A model generated the notes under the pieces. It made no database searches, had not been told where the DNA came from, and saw only the letters and a program-made list of their open reading frames with translations. A DNA stretch of 7,964 bases from Actinomycetes bacterium. GTDB lineage: Bacteria > Actinomycetota > Acidimicrobiia > Acidimicrobiales > UBA8190. Where the stretch lies: positions 1 to 7,964 of the forward strand of contig JAJZYI010000152.1 in assembly GCA_021798135.1 (NCBI GenBank), given 5' to 3'. The position numbers and the translations under genes were made by a program. Positions 1 through 5,326 of this stretch are shown here, one piece after another. Within the stretch, counting starts at the first letter, position 1. Each line of letters begins with the position of its first letter.

Positions 1-606
1 GACGTCCGGGACCTCGCCTCCCTCACCGCCGCCGTCGACGCGGGCGTGGCCGAGCTCGGGCGCCTCGACATCGTGGTGGCCAACGCCGGGATCTCCACCC
101 CCGCTCCGACCCTGGAGATGGACGAGGAGACGTGGGACGAGATGATCGAGGTCAACCTGACCGGCCAGTGGAAGACGGTCCGCGCCGCCGTGCCGCACGT
201 CGTCCGCGGCGGCCGCGGCGGCTCGGTCGTGATCATCAGCTCCCTCGCCGCCCTCTACGCGAACCCCAACACCGCCCACTACGCGGCCGCCAAGGCCGGC
301 CTGATCGCCCTCATGAAGGTGCTGGCCAAGGAGCTCGCACCGCAGGGCATCCGCGTCAACACGGTCCACCCGACGACGGTGGCGACGGGGATGATCCTGA
401 ACGACGCCACCTACCGCCTGTTCCGGCCCGAGCTGGAGCACCCGGACCGGCAGGACTTCGAGGTGGCGGCGCTCCGCCTCAACCGCCTGCCCGTCGCCGC
501 CGTGGAGCCGGAGGACATCTCGAACGCCGTCCTCTACCTGGTCACCGACGCCGGCCGGTACGTCACCGGCACCACCTTCGCCGTCGACGCCGGCGGCCAG
601 CTCTGA
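1..606 (+). CDS. Mycofactocin-coupled-type SDR family oxidoreductase (5' end cut by window)
   Basis: This is the last 201 codons of a classical short-chain dehydrogenase/reductase, open in frame from base 1 and ending at TGA 604-606. About 70-80 N-terminal residues, including the nucleotide-binding GxxxGxG motif, lie outside the window. Numbering from base 1, it shows the NAG motif (28-30), catalytic Asn52, Ser81, Tyr94 and Lys98 (YAAAK), and a Pro-Thr-Thr segment after the active site followed by MILNDATYRLFRPEL. It ends in a normal SDR tail (RYVTGTTFAVDAG). The DVRD start, the LEMDEETWDEMIEVNLTG block and the PTTV...NDATYRLFRP block are, from memory, typical of the mycofactocin-coupled SDR subfamily (carveol-dehydrogenase-like). 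Members hold NAD(H) tightly and pass electrons to the peptide-derived cofactor mycofactocin. It probably oxidises a secondary alcohol to a ketone in the cytoplasm; the substrate is unknown. An ordinary NAD-dependent SDR is the alternative. It converges with the EAL-HDOD gene. Confidence 0.93.
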   Translation, partial: DVRDLASLTAAVDAGVAELGRLDIVVANAGISTPAPTLEMDEETWDEMIEVNLTGQWKTVRAAVPHVVRGGRGGSVVIISSLAALYANPNTAHYAAAKAGLIALMKVLAKELAPQGIRVNTVHPTTVATGMILNDATYRLFRPELEHPDRQDFEVAALRLNRLPVAAVEPEDISNAVLYLVTDAGRYVTGTTFAVDAGGQL

Positions 607-611
607 CCGCC

Positions 612-636
612 GCCGGGCGCCGCGCCGGCGCCCGGC
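612..636. terminator. Perfect 11-bp hairpin between convergent genes
   Basis: The arms GCCGGGCGCCG (612-622) and CGGCGCCCGGC (626-636) are perfectly complementary around a 3-base loop. The hairpin fills nearly all of the 30-base gap between the SDR stop codon (604-606) and the EAL-HDOD stop codon (637-639). It has no T-run on either strand, so it is not a canonical intrinsic terminator. Very GC-rich hairpins without a U tail are common between convergent actinobacterial genes, and this one could end transcripts from both sides. Confidence 0.6.
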
Positions 637-1896
637 TCACACCATGGCGCTGGCGTCCAGCCCGGTGGCGACCTCGATGCCCCAGGCCAGGGCGTCGAAG
701 CAGGCCAGCTGCAGCGCGCCCGGCTCCAAACCGCAGCGCCGGGCCGTGCCCGTCGACCCGAGCTGGTAGTCGATCACGTCGGCCAGCAGCTGGCCGACGG
801 GCCCGGCGTGCTCGAGCACGGCCTGCCGCATGTCCTCGGCCAGCGGCAGGTGCTGCACGACGTCCCGGAGCGGGACGCCCAGCATCACGTCGAGGATGGA
901 CAGCATGCCGGCGGTGAAGGCCATCTCCGCGCTGCCGCTGCGGACCCTGGGGGCGAGGAGCTCGCACATGCGGGCACGGACCAGGGCCGCGGTGAGCACC
1001 TCCGCCGACAGCTCGCCGCCGCCGGAGAACAGCAGCAGCGACATCCACGACTGCAGGCGGCGCCAGCCGACGAGCACCAGGGCCTCGCGCACCGTGCTCA
1101 CCGTGCGCCGCAGGCGCCCCGGCGGGCCGATCGCGGCCATCCGCATCAGCTGCAGGCTCAGCGTCGGGTCCGTGCGGACGATCGCCTCGAGCTCGGCGAT
1201 GCCCGTGTCGGGGTCGAGGAGCCGCGCCGCCAGGCGCAGGCTGGCCATCTGGCCCGGGTCGAGGACCCGGCCCTCGACCGGGTCCGGGGTGAGCAGGAGG
1301 TTCCCCTGGTACAGGTCGGCACCGAGCCCCTCGCACGCCCGCAGGTCGTCGGGGCCGTCCACCGGATGGACGATCACCCGGGTGCCGAACGGGCGGCACC
1401 CCCGCACCACCTCGGCGAGCTCGCCGTCGCCCAGCTCGCGGCGGTCGACCTTGGCGTAGCGAAAGAGCGGGAGCATCTCCTCGGCACCGTCGAACCAGCG
1501 GAAGCCGTCGAGGGCGAGGCCGTAGCCCTGCCGGGCGAGGCGGTGGCAGGCCGGCCCGACGGTCGAAGCGGTGCCCGAGCCGAACACCGCCGCCGTCGGC
1601 ACCTCCAGCACCGTCTGCGCCGGCGGCACCAGGGGGCTCGTCTCGCCGTGCAGGAGGTCCTCGCTGGCGTCGCAGAACATGAGCCGGTCACCGACGAACC
1701 GCTCCACGCCCAGCTCCAGCGACCCGAACACCACGGCCGACGTGAGCAGGAAGCGGTCCGCGGGCGTGCCCTCCTCGGCCGCGTCGGCGCCCTCCCCGCC
1801 GGGGTGCTCGGAGACCAGCACCAGCTCGTAGCCGTGGACGGAGCGGTCGCCGTCGAAGATGGGCTGGCGACCCACCAGGATGTCCCCGCCGCTCAC
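637..1896 (-). CDS. EAL-HDOD (YuxH-type) signalling protein with a degenerate EAL domain
   Basis: 419 residues from the chosen GTG (1896-1894). The family's usual opening (DILVGRQPIFD, then GYELVLV) follows at once, and the reading frame further upstream is arginine- and proline-rich and overlaps the preceding gene. A purine-rich GAGAAG just before GTG is a weak ribosome site. Residues about 5-205 form an EAL-like fold: GYEL (22-25), LEVP (97-100), LALDGF (127-132), YAKVD (147-151) and YQGNLL (196-201). The catalytic EAL signatures are eroded: the DDFG pair reads DGF and the AEGVE glutamate motif reads VHPVD (176-180). It is therefore unlikely to hydrolyse cyclic di-GMP and may bind it or only proteins. 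Residues about 215-400 are an HDOD domain (MASLRLAARLL, TDPTLSLQLMRM, LVLVGWRRLQSWMSLLL), a protein-interaction module related to HD hydrolases without the metal site. Its role is probably regulatory and cytoplasmic. The gene lies 103 bases downstream of the molybdoenzyme on the same strand, so cotranscription is possible. Confidence 0.9.
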   Translation of the reverse strand: MSGGDILVGRQPIFDGDRSVHGYELVLVSEHPGGEGADAAEEGTPADRFLLTSAVVFGSLELGVERFVGDRLMFCDASEDLLHGETSPLVPPAQTVLEVPTAAVFGSGTASTVGPACHRLARQGYGLALDGFRWFDGAEEMLPLFRYAKVDRRELGDGELAEVVRGCRPFGTRVIVHPVDGPDDLRACEGLGADLYQGNLLLTPDPVEGRVLDPGQMASLRLAARLLDPDTGIAELEAIVRTDPTLSLQLMRMAAIGPPGRLRRTVSTVREALVLVGWRRLQSWMSLLLFSGGGELSAEVLTAALVRARMCELLAPRVRSGSAEMAFTAGMLSILDVMLGVPLRDVVQHLPLAEDMRQAVLEHAGPVGQLLADVIDYQLGSTGTARRCGLEPGALQLACFDALAWGIEVATGLDASAMV

Positions 1897-1950
1897 GTGC
1901 TTCTCGATCGTCGTGTGCCCACATGAGCGGATCGTGCAGGACGGGCCCGA

Positions 1951-1973
1951 CCTTGATCGACAGTTCGACAAGG
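1951..1973. other. Inverted repeat in the spacer between molybdoenzyme and EAL-HDOD genes
   Basis: CCTTG-A-TCGA (1951-1960) pairs with TCGACAAGG (1965-1973), leaving one bulged base (1956) and a 4-base loop. It sits within the 103-base gap 1897-1999, 27 bases past the molybdoenzyme stop and 55 bases before the EAL-HDOD start on the minus strand. It could be a weak terminator, an operator for the EAL-HDOD gene, or chance. There is no T-run and no convincing promoter beside it. Confidence 0.3.
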
Positions 1974-1999
1974 CCGGGACGGCCGGGCCACCGGGGACC

Positions 2000-4990
2000 T
2001 CACGGCCCCGCAGTGCCCGTGGCCGCACCGCCGGCGCCCTCGACGTCGACGGAGATGCAGCGGTCGAACGGGGTCGGCTGCCACTCGGTCGGCGCGTAGC
2101 GGAGGTGCCCGTAGCCCTGCGCCAGGTGGAGCCACTTCACCAGGCCGGGCTCCACCTCGTTGGGCCCCTTCCCGCCGGGGAAGAGGAAGCCCTCGTACCC
2201 GTTGTAGACGGTGAGCGAGCCGGGCCGCTGCGCCGGGCTGAGCCGGGTCCACACCCGGAACTCGCCGCAGTCGTTGAACACCCGGACGAGCGCGTCGTCC
2301 CCCACCCCCCGTGCCGCCGCGTCGGCCGGGTGCATCAGGACGAACGGCCGCCCCCGGTGGGTGCCCAGGATGAGCTCGTTGGTCATGTTCATGGCGTGGA
2401 CGCTCCAGCGACCGTGGCCTCCCGACAGCCGCAGCGGGTAGTCACCGCCCATCGGCGGCGGCTCCTTGTGCACCGGGAGGTCCTCGCCGGCCTCCCGGTA
2501 CCACGGGTGCTCGATCAGGAACTGCGCCCGGCGCGTGAGCGTCGGGTAGGGGTCGCCCCGCTCCACGTGGTGGCGCAGGGGCGAGTGCGTCTCGTGGTCG
2601 GGGAACGGGGACGCCTGGCCCTGCGCCATCGACATCGCTCCCCACCCGCTGTAGCGGCTCCAGCCCCGCTCCCGGAAGGTCTCGACGGTGGTCCCCTCCG
2701 GCATGGTTCCGGCCACGACGGCGTCGTGGACCATCTCGGCCGCCACTGACTCGTCGTCGACGAGCCGGCCGCCGAGCGTGAACGCGTCCCGGAGGTCCTC
2801 GTAGCGCCGCCGCGTCCCGCCGCTGTCGACGTACGACTCGCGGCCGCGGGCGCGGGCACGCTCGGCGAGGTGCGCCAGCAGGTCCGCCAGCAGCTCCCAC
2901 TCCGATCGGGCCTCGCCGGGCGGTGGCACGGCGCGGTCGGTCATGGCCAGGAACATCGTCCACGGCGAGGGCAGCGAGAAGACCGTCTTCTCGTAGGCCT
3001 GCGTGGCGGGCAGCACGATGTCGGCGTAGCGCGCCGTCTGCGACATCCGCACGTCCACGCTCACGATGAGGTCCAGCTTGGGCCACAGGTGCTCCAGGAG
3101 CACGCCCATCCCCCCGCGCGTCCTGCGGAGCATGTTCCCGGCGATCTCGAACAGCACCCGCGGGGGGCGCTCGGGCGACACCCGCCGGGCGAAGCCGTCC
3201 CAAGCGCCCGTCGCCAGCGCCTCGTCCCAGTACTCGTCGAAGGAGCGCTCCATGGTGGGCTCGCCCCACTCTCGCCGGTTCCAGCGCTCCCGGTGACCTG
3301 CGTGGACGTACCAGAAGAGCGCGGGCGGGACGAGCGGCCCCTCCGCGGAGAACTGCCGCCACATCTCGATGAGGGCGAGCTCGTCGGAGAGGGTGGGGTC
3401 GACCTGCTTGGCCGTCTCGACGACCATGGCCAGGGCGTCGAGCACCTCCGTGGCGCCCTCGACGCCCGGCTTCGTCTTGGTCATGGCGATGGTCTGGCCG
3501 TCGAACAGCCCCGTGGCCCAGGCGGTCACGCCGCTCCCCTTGCGGCCCCAGTTCCCCGTCAGGCCGAGCAGCAGCAGCATGCTCCGGCCCATCAGGTCGC
3601 CGTGGAAGTACTTGGCGGCGCCGGCACCGGAGAACACCTTGGTGCGCCCCGACGCGACGAGCCTGGCGACGGCCCGCACGGTCGACGGGTGCGTCCCGCA
3701 GACGTCGGCCACGGCCTCGGGCGTGTACTCGGCGTCGAGCTGCCGGCGAACCCGGGCCAGCAGCGGCTCGCACGCCGCCCGCCCGCCACCGGCGAGGTCC
3801 ACCTCGACCGTCCCGTCGAGCGCCGGCTCGGCCCCGGCCAGGAGGTTCGCCGGGTCCGCCGGCACGAGCGCGCCACCGCCGCTCACGTGGAAGAAGCGGT
3901 CGGGGCGGCCACCGCCGACCACGTCGCTCTCCCGCAGGAACATCCCCGTGTCGCACCGCACGAGCAGGGACAGGTCGGTCTGGCGCCGCACGAAGGCGTG
4001 GTCGACCAGCCCCTCGGCCAGCACGACCTGGCACATGGCCAGCGCCAGCGCGGCGTCGGTGCCCTGGCGGACGGGCACGTGGTAGTCGGCCTGGCCGTGG
4101 GAGGGGTTGACGTCAGGCGAGATGAGGACGACCCGCGCCCCCCGGTAGCGCGCCTCGGGGAAGTAGTGGTACGCCGGCTGCGACGTGTACGCGGGGTTGC
4201 CGTGCCACACCACGATGCAGTCGGCGTGGAACGCGTCGTCCACCGACGAGGTGACGAAGAACTTCCCGAACGTCTGGTGGAACCCGCACCAGAAGTCGTT
4301 GATCGAGCCGTTCACGTCGAGCGCCGTCCCGCCCAGGGTGGTCATGAAGCGCACCGCGGGCACGACCGCGCCGATCTGCGGCGACCCCTCGTAGACCAGG
4401 GCCTCGGGCCCCACGTCGTCGATGGCGTCGATGACGGCGTCGGCGATCGTGTCGAACGCCTCGTCCCACGAGATCCGCTCCCAGCGCCCGCTGCCGCGCT
4501 CGCCGACCCGCCGCAGGGGGTGCAGTGGCCGGTCGGCCGCCCGGTGCTGCGCAGACCAGGCCAGGCCCTTCTGGCACCCCATGGGGTTCATGTCGGGGAC
4601 GCCGGCCTCGACCGGCTCCAGGTTGCCCGAGAGCTCCTCGCGCACCACCTGCCCGTCCTTCACGTAGACGCGCACCGGGCAGCACGCCGGGTAGCAGTCG
4701 ACGCAGTGGGTGCCCACCGCCACCCGGTCCCACCCGGGGAAGGCCCGCAGGCGGTAGGCGTCCTCCGACGCTCGGGGACCCGGCGGCAGCCCGTCGGGCG
4801 AGCCCGCAGGCGCCACGGGACCCGGCGGCGGAGCGTCGGGCGAGCCCGCAGGCACCGCCGCGCCGGGCTCCTTCGTGCCGCCGGACGCCTTTCGGCGCTG
4901 CGTCGACCTCGGTCCTCGCCCTGCCACGCTGGACGCCCCCCTGCTCGCCGGCGCCGTCCGCGCCGGCGAGCAAAGCGTAACAGCTTTCAT
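2000..4990 (-). CDS. Molybdopterin (bis-MGD) oxidoreductase, DMSO-reductase superfamily, type II-like catalytic subunit
   Basis: 996 residues from ATG 4990-4988; the open frame runs on to 5224 and the start is uncertain. Residues 1-80 are Ala/Pro/Gly-rich and include a duplicated 14-residue unit, with no Tat motif and no hydrophobic stretch. The conserved protein begins near 80 (LRAFPGWDRV). A [4Fe-4S] site follows: His95, Cys99, Cys103 and Cys139 (NPMGCQKG), with an extra Cys96. The Mo ligand is probably Asp232 in INDFWCGF, aligning with the NarG segment FYDWYCD. Other family marks are RQGTDAALALAM (308-319), TGNWGRKGSG (478-487), the MLRRTRGG block (620-627), YADIVLPATQAYEKT (655-669) and a C-terminal molybdopterin-dinucleotide-binding domain (about 850-985, with FPGGKGPNEVEPGLVKWLHL). 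Type II relatives include nitrate reductase NarG, selenate and chlorate reductases, ethylbenzene dehydrogenase and steroid C25 dehydrogenase, which normally have beta (Fe-S) and gamma (heme b) partners. None is adjacent here. The reaction could be an oxidation, hydroxylation or reduction; the substrate is not identifiable. Probably cytoplasmic. Confidence 0.92.
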   Translation of the reverse strand: MKAVTLCSPARTAPASRGASSVAGRGPRSTQRRKASGGTKEPGAAVPAGSPDAPPPGPVAPAGSPDGLPPGPRASEDAYRLRAFPGWDRVAVGTHCVDCYPACCPVRVYVKDGQVVREELSGNLEPVEAGVPDMNPMGCQKGLAWSAQHRAADRPLHPLRRVGERGSGRWERISWDEAFDTIADAVIDAIDDVGPEALVYEGSPQIGAVVPAVRFMTTLGGTALDVNGSINDFWCGFHQTFGKFFVTSSVDDAFHADCIVVWHGNPAYTSQPAYHYFPEARYRGARVVLISPDVNPSHGQADYHVPVRQGTDAALALAMCQVVLAEGLVDHAFVRRQTDLSLLVRCDTGMFLRESDVVGGGRPDRFFHVSGGGALVPADPANLLAGAEPALDGTVEVDLAGGGRAACEPLLARVRRQLDAEYTPEAVADVCGTHPSTVRAVARLVASGRTKVFSGAGAAKYFHGDLMGRSMLLLLGLTGNWGRKGSGVTAWATGLFDGQTIAMTKTKPGVEGATEVLDALAMVVETAKQVDPTLSDELALIEMWRQFSAEGPLVPPALFWYVHAGHRERWNRREWGEPTMERSFDEYWDEALATGAWDGFARRVSPERPPRVLFEIAGNMLRRTRGGMGVLLEHLWPKLDLIVSVDVRMSQTARYADIVLPATQAYEKTVFSLPSPWTMFLAMTDRAVPPPGEARSEWELLADLLAHLAERARARGRESYVDSGGTRRRYEDLRDAFTLGGRLVDDESVAAEMVHDAVVAGTMPEGTTVETFRERGWSRYSGWGAMSMAQGQASPFPDHETHSPLRHHVERGDPYPTLTRRAQFLIEHPWYREAGEDLPVHKEPPPMGGDYPLRLSGGHGRWSVHAMNMTNELILGTHRGRPFVLMHPADAAARGVGDDALVRVFNDCGEFRVWTRLSPAQRPGSLTVYNGYEGFLFPGGKGPNEVEPGLVKWLHLAQGYGHLRYAPTEWQPTPFDRCISVDVEGAGGAATGTAGP
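4775..4858. repeat. Two-copy 42-bp tandem repeat in the molybdoenzyme N-terminal linker
   Basis: Copy 1 (4775-4816) and copy 2 (4817-4858) differ at 5 of 42 positions by direct comparison. The period is a multiple of three. Read on the minus strand in the molybdoenzyme frame, each copy encodes PAGSPD followed by a Pro/Gly-rich stretch (residues about 47-74 from ATG 4990). It looks like a slippage or unequal-crossover duplication in a disordered linker. It keeps the frame but may lie in an untranslated leader if the true start is further downstream. Confidence 0.8.
4942..4972. other. Perfect 13-bp hairpin just inside the annotated molybdoenzyme start
   Basis: TGCTCGCCGGCGC (4942-4954) is exactly complementary to GCGCCGGCGAGCA (4960-4972) around a 5-base loop. 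On the minus strand it begins 18 bases after the first base of ATG 4990. A second small pair, AAAGC (4972-4976) and GCTTT (4983-4987), abuts it next to the start codon. A structure this strong near the start would affect ribosome loading. It may instead be a leader hairpin or attenuator, with translation starting downstream. There is no T-run, so a classical terminator is unlikely. Confidence 0.5.
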
Positions 4991-5164
4991 CACTTCGTCA
5001 CTCGACGTCGGCTGACCGGGTCGTGGTTGCGGCCAACGTCGCCGGGCCGCCTTGCTGCTCCGCCCGCTGGCGCCGCAAGCCACGCTCGGCCCGCCGGCAG
5101 CACACGCCGGTGCCGCGAGGGGCGCGTGTCTCGGCGTCGTCGCACGCTGTCGTCGCGCAAACCC

Positions 5165-5193
5165 TTGCGAACGCCGCTGTTCGGCCGTATGGT
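5165..5193 (+). promoter_or_regulatory. Candidate sigma-70-type promoter for the FAD oxidoreductase pair
   Basis: A -35-like TTGCGA (5165-5170) and a -10-like TATGGT (5188-5193, fitting the actinobacterial TANNNT pattern) are separated by 17 bases. Each matches the consensus at four of six positions. A start near 5200 would give a leader of about 127 bases before ATG 5327, containing the inverted repeat and TTGACTCA repeats where a repressor could act. The -35 element overlaps a small CGCAA-ACCC-TTGCG inverted repeat (5156-5169). This is a sequence-only prediction. Confidence 0.4.
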
Positions 5194-5214
5194 GACACAC
5201 ACAAGGTGAGACAA
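5186..5214 (-). promoter_or_regulatory. Weak candidate promoter for the molybdoenzyme gene
   Basis: Read on the minus strand, TTGTCT (5214-5209) and CATACG (5191-5186) are spaced by 17 bases. The -35 matches four of six consensus positions and the -10 only three. It overlaps the -10 of the plus-strand candidate, which would make the two promoters mutually exclusive. It would imply a leader of roughly 190 bases to ATG 4990. The call is tentative. Confidence 0.2.
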
Positions 5215-5228
5215 AGAGATACACCTTG
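5202..5228. promoter_or_regulatory. Inverted repeat CAAGGTG-N13-CACCTTG, possible operator
   Basis: Perfect 7-base arms at 5202-5208 and 5222-5228 flank a 13-base A-rich spacer. The 27-base span and its position, just downstream of the plus-strand -10 candidate and over the minus-strand -35 candidate, suit a site for a dimeric repressor such as a TetR- or GntR-type protein. No regulator gene is in the window, so the partner is unknown. Confidence 0.4.
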
Positions 5229-5241
5229 ACTCATTGACTCA
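5226..5241. repeat. Tandem direct repeat of TTGACTCA
   Basis: Two perfect, adjacent 8-base copies (5226-5233 and 5234-5241) in the less GC-rich part of the divergent region. Each contains TGACTCA, a 7-base near-palindrome, so the site reads similarly on both strands. It touches the right arm of the CAAGGTG inverted repeat. It probably belongs to the same operator region. Either TTGACT could be a -35 box, but I see no matching -10 at the correct distance. Confidence 0.5.
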
Positions 5242-5314
5242 GGGGAGCGCGTCAGGAGGCCGCTAACGCGAACCCGGCTGCCCGGCACGGCGTTGCTGCT
5301 GCCGCGGCAGACCA

Positions 5315-5320
5315 GGGGGG
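5315..5320 (+). promoter_or_regulatory. Ribosome binding site of the first FAD oxidoreductase gene
   Basis: A GGGGGG run preceded by A (5314) ends six bases before ATG 5327. The spacing is right for a Shine-Dalgarno site and supports this start, which places the FAD-binding beta strand at residue 6, as is usual in the family. Confidence 0.6.
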
Positions 5321-5326
5321 TGGACC

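Larger units (their letters stand above)
4991..5326. promoter_or_regulatory. Divergent intergenic control region
   Basis: 336 bases separate the start of the molybdoenzyme gene (minus) from the start of the first FAD oxidoreductase gene (plus). I find no convincing gene inside it; the short open frames lack a ribosome site and family features. The part nearest the molybdoenzyme is as GC-rich as the genes. A clearly less GC-rich patch at about 5185-5242 carries the promoter candidates, one inverted repeat and one direct repeat, listed separately. I recognise no riboswitch or other RNA family. Confidence 0.6.

Noticed and set aside
1897..2028. Extension of the EAL-HDOD protein to ATG 2028
   Set aside because: The extra 44 residues are low-complexity, unlike the family, and would overlap the molybdoenzyme stop. 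The family's usual start falls right at GTG 1896.
4860..4900. Possible Tat signal (QRRKAS) in the molybdoenzyme N-terminus
   Set aside because: The twin arginines are not followed by a hydrophobic helix or a cleavage site; the next residues are Gly/Pro/Ala-rich linker.
5085..5120. Short GC hairpins such as CCGGC-N7-GCCGG in the divergent region
   Set aside because: Arms this short are expected often by chance in DNA this GC-rich, and they have no T-run or positional logic.
2870..5209. A 779-codon open frame on the plus strand opposite the molybdoenzyme
   Set aside because: It is the antisense shadow of a strongly conserved gene in GC-rich DNA. Its translation is His/Arg/Val/Gly-rich with no recognisable domain.
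4991..5224. Extension of the molybdoenzyme to ATG 5224
   Set aside because: The extra 78 residues are Arg/Ala/Pro-rich with no signal peptide or conserved motif, and they run through the divergent promoter region.
5254..5259. Perfect AGGAGG Shine-Dalgarno sequence
   Set aside because: No ATG or GTG follows at a usable distance, and ATG 5327 is far too distant. Probably chance or part of the leader.
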